18,916 nucleotides of DNA from Flavobacterium psychrophilum (GTDB lineage Bacteria > Bacteroidota > Bacteroidia > Flavobacteriales > Flavobacteriaceae). The stretch is taken from positions 1 through 18,916 of the forward strand of contig CALPPS020000046.1 in the NCBI GenBank assembly GCA_943325515.2, written 5' to 3'. The notes beneath the pieces were generated by a model that was not told the DNA's origin, searched no databases, and saw only the letters and a list, made by a program, of their open reading frames with translations. Below are positions 1-8,291 of this stretch, one piece after another (the first letter of the stretch is position 1; the number at the start of each line of letters is the position of its first letter). The translations under genes and the position numbers were made by a program.

Positions 1-566
1 TGACGGCTGAACATTTCAACTCGTCCTAATCCTATTTGTCTTGATAATGCAGAATAAGCACCTAATAATAATTGTTGTCCTGTTTGACCAGCGGCATAAA
101 AAGTACGTTGCACCTGAGTTCCACCAAAGGAACGGTTATCTAATAATCCGCCATAATCACGGGCAAAAGGTACTCCTTGTGCAACACATTGGTCAATAAT
201 ATTTGAGGAAACTTCTGCTAAACGGTGAACGTTTGCTTCTCTTGCTCTATAATCACCGCCTTTAATGGTGTCATAAAACAATCTAAAAGTACTATCGCCA
301 TCATTTTGATAATTTTTAGCTGCATTAATTCCTCCTTGAGCTGCAATAGAATGTGCTCTACGAGGAGAATCTTGAAAGCAAAACGCTTTTACATTATAAC
401 CCATTTCTCCTAAAGAAGCTGCAGCAGATGCACCAGCTAAACCAGTACCAACAATAATAATATCTATTTTTGGTCTGTTGTTTGGAGCTACTAATTTTAA
501 ATGATCTTTATAATCGGTCCATTTTTTTGAAATATGACCTTCTGGTATTTTAGAATCTAACTTCAT
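1..566 (-). CDS. sdhA: Succinate dehydrogenase/fumarate reductase flavoprotein subunit (5' part, cut by window edge)
   Basis: The first 188 codons are visible, reading leftward from ATG at 566 ([15 protein letters not shown]); the gene continues beyond base 1. The FAD-binding Rossmann motif is present ([14 protein letters not shown], near residues 39-52), followed by the stretch [15 protein letters not shown], whose histidine matches the covalent FAD attachment site of the SdhA/FrdA family. The protein is the catalytic subunit of complex II, oxidising succinate to fumarate at the inner face of the cytoplasmic membrane and passing electrons to an iron-sulfur subunit. It starts 39 bases after the cytochrome b subunit gene, so the two are almost certainly co-transcribed. 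The iron-sulfur subunit gene is not seen here and probably lies further left. The physiological direction (SdhA or FrdA) cannot be told from this fragment. Confidence 0.95.
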   Translation of the reverse strand, partial: MKLDSKIPEGHISKKWTDYKDHLKLVAPNNRPKIDIIIVGTGLAGASAAASLGEMGYNVKAFCFQDSPRRAHSIAAQGGINAAKNYQNDGDSTFRLFYDTIKGGDYRAREANVHRLAEVSSNIIDQCVAQGVPFARDYGGLLDNRSFGGTQVQRTFYAAGQTGQQLLLGAYSALSRQIGLGRVEMFSR

Positions 567-605
567 AATAATATGGTGTTGTACTGAAACAAGTTCAATA
601 TAAAA

Positions 606-1445
606 TTATTTTAAGAAAAAGTGAATATAAACTGGAATAATTGCAAATAAAAGCGGAACTATAATTGCAAATGATTTTCCAAAACCTTTTATAGCAGGTG
701 TATATTTCGGATGGTTTAAGCCTATAGATTGGAAGGCACTACTGAATCCATGTAATAAGTGGAATGACAAAACAAACATTGCCAAAACATAGAGTAATGT
801 AGCAATCAAACCAGTTTTAGCATCTTTGAAGAAAGCCACCGTAATTTTATGTAAATCTTTATAGCCTTCACCCATTTTAACATTGGCTGCATTATTATAA
901 AACTCCGTTCTATTTCTGATTTCTAGTCCCATTTGTTGCAATTGGCTGGCATTAGCAGGAAAAAATTTTCCTGTTTCAGTAGTAATATAATATTCTGATT
1001 TTTGTCCCATTTGTTCAACAGTAATGGTTTGTAATGGCATATTCTTATCAAAATGCATTACCGCCCAAAAGTTAACCATATGCGTCACTATGAAAACTAA
1101 AATTAAAGTTCCTAATACCGCCATGTTTCTTGAGGAGAAACTACTGTTTTTTGAAGGGTCGTTTTTAGCGTATCCAATAGGTCTTGCTTTTACGTTTTGA
1201 TAGGTAAGCAAAAAGCCGTCAACAGCATGGAATAAAATGGAAATGTAAGTGAGGTAAGAAAGGATTTTTACGGCTGGATTTGAGGTCATGAACAATGCAT
1301 ATTGATTGAAATGAGACGCATCGCTAAAAATTAATTGAAGATTTCCTGCTAAGTGACCCGCTAAAAACAAGCATAAAAATAAACCTGTAAGAGCCATCCA
1401 ATATTTTTTTGCAAGAGATGACTTTAGAATTGCAGATTTTGCCAT
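606..1445 (-). CDS. sdhC: Succinate dehydrogenase cytochrome b subunit (b558 family)
   Basis: A 279-residue integral membrane protein, the haem- and quinone-binding anchor of complex II. I chose ATG at 1445 (MAKSAILKSS) over an upstream TTG at 1478, because the extra 11 residues lie over the promoter region and the family typically begins close to MAKSAxLKSS. About five hydrophobic segments are visible (roughly residues 15-37, 60-84, 107-129, 212-234 and 256-277), matching the single-polypeptide five-helix b558 type. Histidines at 31, 73, 122, 229 and 232 fall in or at the ends of helices and are candidate haem ligands. A polar loop of about 75 residues (131-205) separates helices 3 and 4, longer than in classical members. 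It is the first gene of the sdh operon and has a good promoter match just upstream. Confidence 0.93.
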   Translation of the reverse strand: MAKSAILKSSLAKKYWMALTGLFLCLFLAGHLAGNLQLIFSDASHFNQYALFMTSNPAVKILSYLTYISILFHAVDGFLLTYQNVKARPIGYAKNDPSKNSSFSSRNMAVLGTLILVFIVTHMVNFWAVMHFDKNMPLQTITVEQMGQKSEYYITTETGKFFPANASQLQQMGLEIRNRTEFYNNAANVKMGEGYKDLHKITVAFFKDAKTGLIATLLYVLAMFVLSFHLLHGFSSAFQSIGLNHPKYTPAIKGFGKSFAIIVPLLFAIIPVYIHFFLK

Positions 1446-1475
1446 AATTATATATAATTTGTTAAAAAAATCAAA

Positions 1476-1506
1476 CAAAAGTACAGTTAAATAGTTTTAA
1501 CTACAA
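1476..1506 (-). promoter_or_regulatory. Promoter of the sdh operon
   Basis: On the minus strand there is TACTTTTG (1483-1476), an exact match to the Bacteroidetes -7 element TAnnTTTG, preceded after 20 bases by GTTG (1507-1504), close to the -33 element TTTG. Transcription would begin near 1470, giving a leader of about 25 bases before the sdhC ATG at 1445. No Shine-Dalgarno sequence is evident, as is usual in this phylum. Confidence 0.6.
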
Positions 1507-1684
1507 CCTTTTCGATGTAATTTATAATGAATTTAAAATGAGTTTAACAATTGTTGATATTCAATTGCTTAATTCTCTTTTTTTGACAAAAAAAGCTAAA
1601 CAAAACCTCAAATCAAAGGTTAAAATTAATTCTCACAATACCATTTCGAAACATTTTCTGCCGCATAGGGTTCAAATTTACCAT

Positions 1685-1707
1685 TTGTAGAAACCTCATT
1701 TCTACAA
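1685..1707. repeat. Perfect inverted repeat (9-5-9)
   Basis: TTGTAGAAA (1685-1693), loop CCTCA, then TTTCTACAA (1699-1707), perfectly complementary. No T tract follows on either strand, so it is not a typical terminator. It may be an operator or an mRNA hairpin in the long region upstream of pepP; its function is unknown. Confidence 0.6.
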
Positions 1708-1769
1708 GTTAATATATACTATAGTAAAAATTAATTGTTTCATAGCCGCCCATTTTAATTCCAATGTTT

Positions 1770-1777
1770 TAACTTTG
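1770..1777 (+). promoter_or_regulatory. pepP: -7 promoter element of pepP
   Basis: TAACTTTG matches TAnnTTTG exactly and lies 26 bases upstream of the pepP ATG, predicting a leader of about 20 bases. No good -33 element was found at the usual 19-20 base spacing, so the call is moderate. Confidence 0.4.
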
Positions 1778-1803
1778 GAATCTATAATAGTAATCATTTA
1801 AGA

Positions 1804-3096
1804 ATGAAATATCATCAAATAGACTGTCAACTGTTTATTAAAAACAGAGTAAAATTCACCTCACAAATGAAACCAAACAGCGTTGCTGTTTTTAACTCAA
1901 ATGATATTTATCCTGTTTCTGCAGACAGTACGTTGCCTTTTGCGCAACATCGTGATATTTTTTATTTAAGCGGTGTTGATCAAGAGGAAAGTATTTTATT
2001 GCTTTTTCCAGATGCGCCTTATGAACATTTAAAAGAAATTTTATTCTTAAAAGAAACTAATGAACACATCGCTATTTGGGAAGGCGAGAAGTTAACCAAA
2101 GACCGCGCTTTTGAGGTTTCTGGAATAAAATCGGTGATTTGGTTGCAGGATTTTCACAAAACGTTGAAAGAAGTAATGGCGTATTCCGATACAATTTACA
2201 TCAATACTAACGAGCATTATCGAGCTACAATAGAAACCGAAACGCGTGAAGCCCGTTTTGTAAAATGGTGGAAGAAAAACTATCCAGCACACAAGGTTGA
2301 AAAAGCTAATCCTATTCTTCAACGGTTACGTTCCATAAAAGAAAGCGAAGAATTAGATTTGATTCAAGAAGCGTGTAACATTACAGAAAAAGGATACCGT
2401 AGAGTTTTGAGTTTTGTGAAACCAAACGTAATGGAATACGAAATCGAAGCAGAATTTGCGCATGAATTTCTACGCAATCGCTCCAAAGGTTTTGCTTATA
2501 CTCCTATTATTGCATCAGGAAATAATGCTAATGTGTTGCACTATATAGAGAATAACCAACAATGCAAAGCTGGTGATTTGATTTTACTAGACGTAGGAGC
2601 AGAATATGCTAATTATTCTAGTGATATGACGCGTATGATTCCTGTTTCTGGACGATTTACAGATAGACAAAAAGGGCTTTATAATGCGGTCTTGCGAGTA
2701 AAAAATGAAGCTACAAAAATGTTGACTGTTGGCAATCTTTGGAAACAATATCAAGTTGAGGTGGGTAAAATCATGACTTCGGAATTACTTGGCTTAGGTT
2801 TACTAGACAAAGCCGATGTTCAAAATGAAAATCCAGATTGGCCTGCGTATAAAAAATATTTCATGCACGGCACCTCACACCACATGGGATTAGACACACA
2901 CGATTACGGATTATTACATGAGCCAATGCAAGCCAATATGGTATTCACAGTAGAACCTGGAATATATATTCCTGAGGAAGGTTTTGGTATTCGTATAGAA
3001 GATGATGTGGTGATACAAGCTAAAGGCGAACCTTTTAATCTGATGCGCAACATTCCTATTGAAGTAGAGGAGATAGAAGCAATAATGAATTCCTGA
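1804..3096 (+). CDS. pepP: Xaa-Pro aminopeptidase (aminopeptidase P, M24B family)
   Basis: A 430-residue metallopeptidase predicted to remove the N-terminal residue from peptides whose second residue is proline, in the cytoplasm. The N-terminal half (about 1-170) is the aminopeptidase P N domain (substrate and oligomer contacts); the C-terminal half has the pita-bread fold. All five dinuclear metal ligands of the family can be placed: D263 and D274 in LLDVGAEYANYSSDMTRMIP, H359 in HGTSHHMGLDTHD, E384 in VEPGIYIP and E399 in GIRIEDDVV. The length is typical of the E. coli PepP type (about 440). The gene is monocistronic: it has its own -7 element and a strong terminator directly after the stop. 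Nothing looks damaged. Confidence 0.95.
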   Translation: MKYHQIDCQLFIKNRVKFTSQMKPNSVAVFNSNDIYPVSADSTLPFAQHRDIFYLSGVDQEESILLLFPDAPYEHLKEILFLKETNEHIAIWEGEKLTKDRAFEVSGIKSVIWLQDFHKTLKEVMAYSDTIYINTNEHYRATIETETREARFVKWWKKNYPAHKVEKANPILQRLRSIKESEELDLIQEACNITEKGYRRVLSFVKPNVMEYEIEAEFAHEFLRNRSKGFAYTPIIASGNNANVLHYIENNQQCKAGDLILLDVGAEYANYSSDMTRMIPVSGRFTDRQKGLYNAVLRVKNEATKMLTVGNLWKQYQVEVGKIMTSELLGLGLLDKADVQNENPDWPAYKKYFMHGTSHHMGLDTHDYGLLHEPMQANMVFTVEPGIYIPEEGFGIRIEDDVVIQAKGEPFNLMRNIPIEVEEIEAIMNS

Positions 3097-3122
3097 TTAA
3101 GGGATTAGTAAAAAGGGATAAG

Positions 3123-3148
3123 CGGCTCTCGAAAGGGAGCCGTTTTTT
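3123..3148 (+). terminator. Rho-independent terminator of pepP
   Basis: Stem CGGCTCTC/GGGAGCCG closed by a GAAA tetraloop (3131-3134) and followed by six T. The one non-Watson-Crick pair is a U-G wobble in the plus-strand RNA, in keeping with rightward use. It lies 26 bases after the pepP stop. Confidence 0.9.
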
Positions 3149-3164
3149 ATTTTCCAAAAATTTA

Positions 3165-3195
3165 TTCGCGCTTTCGAAGCTAAATACTATTTTTG
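3165..3195 (+). promoter_or_regulatory. Candidate promoter directly abutting the alpha/beta hydrolase start
   Basis: TATTTTTG (3188-3195) matches TAnnTTTG exactly, and TTCG (3165-3168), a weak -33 element, lies 19 bases upstream. The element ends one base before the first ATG (3197), so transcription would begin near the second in-frame ATG (3203), suggesting a leaderless or nearly leaderless mRNA. Confidence 0.35.
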
Positions 3196-3196
3196 A

Positions 3197-3988
3197 ATGC
3201 AAATGGCATTTCAACTTATTTATAAAAATACTAAGATTTCCTATACCGATGAAGGTAAAGGATCTGCAGTGCTTTTACTACATGGTTTCCTAGAAAACAA
3301 AACCATGTGGAAAGCTTTTGTGTCAGACTTGGCAAAAAAACATCGGGTTATTACACTAGATTTGCTAGGTCATGGTGAAACAGAATGTATAGGATATGTT
3401 CACGTAATGGAAGATCAGGCGGATATGATTTATACTTTATTGTTGTATCTAAAAATCAGAAAAGTGATATTGGTAGGTCATTCTATGGGAGGTTATATTG
3501 CTTTGGCTTTTGCAGAGTTATATCCAGAACATGTAAAAGGATTGTTGCTGCTAAACTCCACTTCAAGAGCAGACAGCGAGGAGCGCAAAATTAATAGAGA
3601 TAGAGCTATTGTTGCGGTAAAACAGAATTATGGTGCTTTTGTAAGTATGAGTATTGCCAATCTTTTTAGCGAAGACAACCGCGAACGACTAGCTACAGCA
3701 ATAGAAAAAGTAAAGAAAGAAGCTTTAAAAACCCCTTTGCAAGGAATTGTGGCAGCACTTGAAGGTATGAAAATTAGAAAAGACAGACAGGCATTGTTGC
3801 ATTTTGCACCTTACCCAATTCAATTGGTGTTAGGAAAAAAAGATGGTGTTCTAAATTATGACGAAAACATTGAACAGTTAGAAGGCACCAAAGTGCAACT
3901 CACTACTTTTCCAGACGGGCACATGTCTCATATTGAAAACGAGAAGGAATTGAAGCAAGTTTTAGAGAATTTTTTAAAGAAAGTTTAG
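3197..3988 (+). CDS. Alpha/beta-fold hydrolase
   Basis: A 263-residue cytoplasmic hydrolase of the alpha/beta superfamily with no signal peptide. The oxyanion-hole motif LLLHGF is at 26-31, the nucleophile elbow GHSMGG puts the catalytic serine at 96, and the likely acid and base are D216 (LGKKDGVLNYD) and H242 (PDGHMSH). A small cap domain probably spans about 125-195. The substrate cannot be deduced; the MenH/BioH/esterase-like shape is shared by many enzymes. Two in-frame ATGs lie six bases apart (3197 and 3203); the second gives MAFQLIYKNTKISY and may be the true start given the promoter position. The preceding terminator separates it from pepP. Its stop overlaps the stop of the convergent nuclease gene by four bases (3985-3988). 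Confidence 0.9.
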   Translation: MQMAFQLIYKNTKISYTDEGKGSAVLLLHGFLENKTMWKAFVSDLAKKHRVITLDLLGHGETECIGYVHVMEDQADMIYTLLLYLKIRKVILVGHSMGGYIALAFAELYPEHVKGLLLLNSTSRADSEERKINRDRAIVAVKQNYGAFVSMSIANLFSEDNRERLATAIEKVKKEALKTPLQGIVAALEGMKIRKDRQALLHFAPYPIQLVLGKKDGVLNYDENIEQLEGTKVQLTTFPDGHMSHIENEKELKQVLENFLKKV

Positions 3989-6744
3989 TTTATTTTCTCC
4001 TCAAAAGGATTAACTACATTTAAAATCTCTTGAAGTAAAACAACAATTTGCGCCAAATAATTTTCCATTATTGCTTCGGTAATAGCTGTTGTTTTTTCTT
4101 TATTTTCATCAAATGTAAAAGGTAAAAATCCGGATTTTAAATTTTTAAATGAAATAATTCCGGCTTCAATTTCGCGACCTTTAGCTTCGTTTTGATACAT
4201 GAAAGCATAGGCCAGCACCTGAATGATTTTCTCGTTTTTTATGTCTTCCGTCAGTCCAGTCCAATCTTTGAGGGTTACATTTTTCTGTTCTACTTTTCCG
4301 GTTTTATAGTCTACAATTCTAATTTTTCCGTTGCGAAGTTCAATTCTATCCACTTTTCCAGCAATCTTTACAGGAAACGGTAATGTAGCATGTTTTATAG
4401 TTTGACTTAAATCGGCTTCCAGTGTTAGAATTTGAACCTGATCACCTTTTTCTAGCCCTTCTTTCTCGTGTTTTAAAAAGTTAGACACGTTTCTTTTAGC
4501 TACTTCAAAAGCCAATAAGTTTCGTCCTTTATTGATTTCCCCTTCTTTATACTCTAACTTAAATTGGTTTAAAACTTCACTTTCAATTTTATGAAAACAA
4601 GTATCAATGTCTTCTGTTGTTAGGAGTCTTCCAACAAATGGTTTGTATAATTCTTCTAAAGCACGATGAATAATGGTTCCTAGAGTATTTACAGCTATGT
4701 TTTCTTCGACTTCATCAGTTTCTTTAATGCGTAATATGCGCTGAAAATAAAACTGTATTGGGTTACGGATATAGGATGTTAAAGAAGATGGTGAAAATCC
4801 TTTTTCGGATATTTCTTTTAATCGTATCATTACACTTTCAGTCTTTGGAACTAGTATGGGTTGATAAGCAATATTAGGAACATCTGGATTATAATATTGA
4901 AAAAATATGTTGTGATTGGGTTGTTTTTCTACTTCCAATTGGGTGATAAAACGGCTCTTTTCTCCGGCATCAAAACCTTCACTATCAGAGTTATAAATGA
5001 GATAAATATTTTTAGCACGTTGCAATAAATGATAAAAGTGATAAGTATAAATTGCGTCTTTCTCTTTGAAAGTGGGCAAGCCATATTCTTTTTTGACATC
5101 ATAAGGAATAAAAGAATTGTTACTTTTTCCCGCTGGAAATTTACCTTCGTTGACCGATGTAATGATAACCGTTTCAAAATCGAGGACACGACTTTCCAAT
5201 ACTCCCATAATTTGTAATCCGCTCAAAGGTTCTCCTTCAAAGGAAACTTCTGCCAAGTCAATCACTTGTTTATAAATGGCTTGCAAAGTTTTGATGTCAT
5301 CAATATTTTGATGGGAGGAAAAATAAGAAATCATTTTGTTTATGATTTTATATATTGAATATACAAAAGCATTGGTAATTTTTTCTTCTTCGTTATCAAA
5401 ACTCAAATGGCCTTTGATTTGCAATAAAATTGTCGATAGATTCTCTAAGACAGCAACAGAACTTCTGTCCCATTTTTGAAATAATAATTGAAATAATTCA
5501 TTGCTTTCAGGGTAGAGTTGTTGCAGTTTTTTATGGGTAATGAAAGTATAATTGTTTTTATTAATAATGGAAACCAATCCATCAGCATTCACATAATTTT
5601 CAATTAAAGGATGGGTTAGAATATCGAGTACATCTTTATAATACATTACATAACTCGAAGCATTTCTGGTCAATGCATTAGTATGTAATTTAAAAAGTTT
5701 AGAAATTAATAATTGTGCAGGATTGTTTTTGCTAGTAAACCCCATAGTGATATTCAAAGCTTCAATACTCGCTGGTAAGGAATGTAAAACAGGCAACAAC
5801 AAATTTTCTTCTCCAAGCACCAAAGCCACATTTTGTATGCTAGAACTATTTTCTAGAATGCTTTTTTCTATTATATGACCGGCAATTTTTGCTTGTCCTA
5901 TCGATTTAGAAGTTGCAATAACTTGAATATTCTTTGCTTCTGAAAAATCATTAACTATCCATTCGTAAGGATGTGTTTTATAATAAATCCATTCTGATTT
6001 GAAACGACGTTGAAATAATCCTGCATCGTGAAAAGTGTCATTTAATAATGTTTCATCAATGTCCCAATAGATTTTGGCAACATCAAGTGCTAATAAGTGT
6101 TGAATTATTTTTTCTTCTGCTTGATTGAGTGCATTAAAGCCAGCAAAAACGAACTTGTTGCTGTTGTTTTCTGAAAAATGGTTAAGATTTTCAACAGCTT
6201 CGCGATAAATTAAACCTTGATAGCCAATTCCTTTATTAGATAAATAAGTATAAAGTGAGTGATAATAGTGTGGTAGTTTTTTCCAGAATATTAGATAGTT
6301 TTCGATTAGTTCTGTTCTTTTATTACTATCAAAAGACCAATGCTCAATTTCTTTTATGTTTTCCAGATATTTTAAAATTTTATCGGGTTCTAATAAATAC
6401 CTATCGATTTCATTAAAATCCTGAAGTAAGGTCTTGGCCCAATTGGCAAATTTTTCAAACGGTTCTGCTTTATCTTTTTCAGTTATTGAAAGATATACTT
6501 CATAAAATTCAAATATTAGCTCAACGCTATCAATAGAGCGAATTCCTGCAAGATCTTGAATAAAATCTTCTATGCTGATTATTTCTGGAGCAAATATAGT
6601 ATTGCTAACTAAATTTTTTAATTCATCAACTAAGAAAACTTTAGCTCTTTTGTTAGGTAAAATAATAACTAAGTCCGAAAGATTTTCAGAATAATTTTTT
6701 AAAATTTCTTTGGCTAGTTGGTGAAGAAATGTTTGTTTTGACAT
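3985..6744 (-). CDS. AddB-like PD-(D/E)XK nuclease family protein
   Basis: A 919-residue protein resembling the AddB/RexB subunit of double-strand-break-processing helicase-nucleases, which resect DNA ends and load RecA. The C-terminal PD-(D/E)XK nuclease is clear: a conserved H693 in GTIIHRALEELY, then D799 (AGKVDRIEL), D812 and K814 (IVDYKTGK), and QVLAYAFMYQ after it. The middle part looks like an inactivated superfamily 1 helicase core (for example VIITSVNEGKFPAGK near 540). The N terminus has VIILPNKRAKVFL but no GxxGxGKT P-loop, so ATPase activity is not expected. The cysteines that hold the Fe-S cluster in canonical AddB are not apparent: the usual YxxCPFxYF motif reads YIRNPIQFYF. The predicted partner is the AddA-like gene at 9506-12676, separated by ompA and kbl. 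It starts shortly after the ompA terminator and has no obvious promoter. Confidence 0.85.
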   Translation of the reverse strand: MSKQTFLHQLAKEILKNYSENLSDLVIILPNKRAKVFLVDELKNLVSNTIFAPEIISIEDFIQDLAGIRSIDSVELIFEFYEVYLSITEKDKAEPFEKFANWAKTLLQDFNEIDRYLLEPDKILKYLENIKEIEHWSFDSNKRTELIENYLIFWKKLPHYYHSLYTYLSNKGIGYQGLIYREAVENLNHFSENNSNKFVFAGFNALNQAEEKIIQHLLALDVAKIYWDIDETLLNDTFHDAGLFQRRFKSEWIYYKTHPYEWIVNDFSEAKNIQVIATSKSIGQAKIAGHIIEKSILENSSSIQNVALVLGEENLLLPVLHSLPASIEALNITMGFTSKNNPAQLLISKLFKLHTNALTRNASSYVMYYKDVLDILTHPLIENYVNADGLVSIINKNNYTFITHKKLQQLYPESNELFQLLFQKWDRSSVAVLENLSTILLQIKGHLSFDNEEEKITNAFVYSIYKIINKMISYFSSHQNIDDIKTLQAIYKQVIDLAEVSFEGEPLSGLQIMGVLESRVLDFETVIITSVNEGKFPAGKSNNSFIPYDVKKEYGLPTFKEKDAIYTYHFYHLLQRAKNIYLIYNSDSEGFDAGEKSRFITQLEVEKQPNHNIFFQYYNPDVPNIAYQPILVPKTESVMIRLKEISEKGFSPSSLTSYIRNPIQFYFQRILRIKETDEVEENIAVNTLGTIIHRALEELYKPFVGRLLTTEDIDTCFHKIESEVLNQFKLEYKEGEINKGRNLLAFEVAKRNVSNFLKHEKEGLEKGDQVQILTLEADLSQTIKHATLPFPVKIAGKVDRIELRNGKIRIVDYKTGKVEQKNVTLKDWTGLTEDIKNEKIIQVLAYAFMYQNEAKGREIEAGIISFKNLKSGFLPFTFDENKEKTTAITEAIMENYLAQIVVLLQEILNVVNPFEEKIN

Positions 6745-6750
6745 TGTATA

Positions 6751-6786
6751 AAAATAAAAAAACGTCCCGAATTTGGGACGTTTTTT
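6751..6786 (-). terminator. Rho-independent terminator of the OmpA-family gene
   Basis: Perfect stem ACGTCCC/GGGACGT with a 6-base loop (6769-6774), flanked by A and T tracts that extend the stem. On the minus strand it is followed by a run of seven T and lies about 20 bases after the ompA stop. The structure is symmetric and would also work on the plus strand, but no rightward gene feeds into it. Confidence 0.9.
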
Positions 6787-6805
6787 AGAAAATATTTTTT
6801 AAAAA

Positions 6806-8200
6806 TTATTTTACTAATTTCACTTCAACTCTTCTGTTGTTAGCTTTACCAGCTTTAGTTTTATTAGTGTCTACTGGTTTAGTTTCACCAAAACCAGCTG
6901 AAGATAATCTAGAAGGCGCAATTCCGTTTTCAACTAAATAGTTTTTAACAGAAGCAGCTCTATTTTCAGAAAGTGTTTGGTTAGTTGCATCTACACCATC
7001 GGTATCTGTGTGACCTTCAATAGTAAATTTAGCACCTGGATACTCTTTTAAAATAGCGGTAATAGCTTGTAATACAGGGAAAGTTTGTTTTTGGAATGAA
7101 GTTTTACCACTATCAAACAAGATAGTTTTAGCATAATCATTTAATTTTTTGATAGCTTCTTGAGGAACTTCTGGACAACCATTATTAGCAACAGTCCCTG
7201 CTACGTCTGGACATTTGTCATCTTTGTCTAAAACTTTATCACCATCTCTATCTGGCCATGGACAACCACCGTTTTGTTTAGGACCTTTAACGTCTTTACA
7301 TTTATCATCTTTATCTTGAACGCCATCACCATCAGTATCAGGACAACCGTTGAATTGTTTTAAACCAGCAACATCAACACAAGCATCTACATTATCAGAA
7401 ATGCCATCGCCATCAGTATCAGGACAACCATTTAGTTCTGCAGCTCCAGCAACATCTGGACAAGCATCTTTGCTATCTTCTATACCATCGCCATCTGAAT
7501 CTGGACAACCGTTAAATTGTTTTAAACCAGCAACTTCTGGACAAGCATCAAAATTATCATAGATACCATCAGCATCTTTATCCGAACCTCCAAATTTGAA
7601 TGTTAGACCAGCAAAGTGTTGCATGTGAGAAGGCATATTTTCACGAACATCTTCAAATGATTGTTTGTAAGTAGAACGAAGAGAAAAACCAACAGTTTCA
7701 GTGAACCAATAAGTTAAACCTAATCCTGCGTTTAGAGTTCCAGCTTTTTTATCATCACCAATCCAAGTATAACCACCACCAATATGTAAAGATGGGTCAA
7801 CAGTTTTTGATTTGATTAAGCTCATTAAACTATAGTTGATAACTCCATCAACTGCATAGTAGTTTAAATCACCAGGGTTTTCTACTGTGTAAGATCCAAT
7901 ATTAACTCCTGGATTTACCCATTTGGTAATCTTGTTAATAGACCCAGTAACTCCGAAAGAGAAATTATTTCCAACGGATTTAGATAGGTTTATAAAAGAT
8001 ACAGAAGGCAAGATGTTCCAATTTTCTTTTACGTTTAGATACTGTGAAAATTGATCCTCTATTTTTGATGCAGCACTTACTCTGGTGTCTACTGCGTTTA
8101 CCCCAAACGAAATAGCCCATGGGTTTTTGTCGTCTTGTGCTTGTGAGCTTAAACCTGCTAACATAACCATAGCAACGAATAATTTGTTAAGATGTTTCAT
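6806..8200 (-). CDS. OmpA-family outer membrane protein with thrombospondin type 3 repeats
   Basis: A 464-residue outer membrane protein. Residues 1-22 form a signal peptide ([16 protein letters not shown] then SSQAQ). Residues 23-205 are rich in alternating aromatic/polar segments, as expected for a beta-barrel. Residues 206-343 hold five calcium-binding thrombospondin type 3 repeats of the form DxDGDGxxDxxDxCP, each ending in GCP. Residues 355-464 are an OmpA C-terminal peptidoglycan-binding domain: [17 protein letters not shown] and [13 protein letters not shown], with D399 and R414 in the places of the diaminopimelate-binding pair of E. coli OmpA. It probably ties the outer membrane to the cell wall; this layout is common among abundant flavobacterial OmpA proteins. 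It has its own strong promoter and terminator, consistent with high expression. Confidence 0.95.
   Translation of the reverse strand: MKHLNKLFVAMVMLAGLSSQAQDDKNPWAISFGVNAVDTRVSAASKIEDQFSQYLNVKENWNILPSVSFINLSKSVGNNFSFGVTGSINKITKWVNPGVNIGSYTVENPGDLNYYAVDGVINYSLMSLIKSKTVDPSLHIGGGYTWIGDDKKAGTLNAGLGLTYWFTETVGFSLRSTYKQSFEDVRENMPSHMQHFAGLTFKFGGSDKDADGIYDNFDACPEVAGLKQFNGCPDSDGDGIEDSKDACPDVAGAAELNGCPDTDGDGISDNVDACVDVAGLKQFNGCPDTDGDGVQDKDDKCKDVKGPKQNGGCPWPDRDGDKVLDKDDKCPDVAGTVANNGCPEVPQEAIKKLNDYAKTILFDSGKTSFQKQTFPVLQAITAILKEYPGAKFTIEGHTDTDGVDATNQTLSENRAASVKNYLVENGIAPSRLSSAGFGETKPVDTNKTKAGKANNRRVEVKLVK
7341..7534. repeat. DNA-level direct repeats inside the type 3 repeat region
   Basis: A 32-base segment at 7341-7372 recurs at 7503-7534 with one mismatch, 162 bases apart. 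It encodes [11 protein letters not shown], so two of the five protein repeats are nearly identical at DNA level, and a third shares the neighbouring CCATCAGTATCAGGACAACC segment. This suggests recent duplication or conversion between repeats. Confidence 0.7.
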
Positions 8201-8237
8201 ACTTTAATTTGATTAGATTATAAATTTTATAATGGCA

Positions 8238-8268
8238 CAAAAGTAATGCGTAATACTATAATAACAAA
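8238..8268 (-). promoter_or_regulatory. Promoter of the OmpA-family gene
   Basis: On the minus strand, TTTG (8268-8265), 19 bases, then TACTTTTG (8245-8238): an exact match to both Bacteroidetes elements at the standard spacing. The leader would be about 30 bases. This is the best promoter match in the window and fits an abundant outer membrane protein. Confidence 0.8.
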
Positions 8269-8291
8269 ATATTTCGTTAAAATATAGCTAA

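Larger units (their letters stand above)
1446..1803. other. Divergent intergenic region, sdhC / pepP
   Basis: This 358-base gap between two divergently read genes holds the sdh promoter on its left, a -7 element for pepP on its right, and a perfect 9-base inverted repeat with a 5-base loop at 1685-1707. A short palindrome, ACTATAGT, follows near 1718. No convincing open reading frame or RNA gene was seen. Confidence 0.7.

Noticed and set aside
225..413. Short plus-strand frame of 62 codons
   Set aside because: It lies antisense inside sdhA, whose frame is clearly the real one.
1446..1478. TTG start giving SdhC eleven extra residues
   Set aside because: The extension overlaps the predicted promoter and transcription start, and the ATG at 1445 gives the usual family N terminus.
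7350..7562. Plus-strand repetitive frame (SGQASxLS-type repeats)
   Set aside because: Antisense reading of the thrombospondin type 3 repeat DNA; the periodicity comes from the real OmpA gene.
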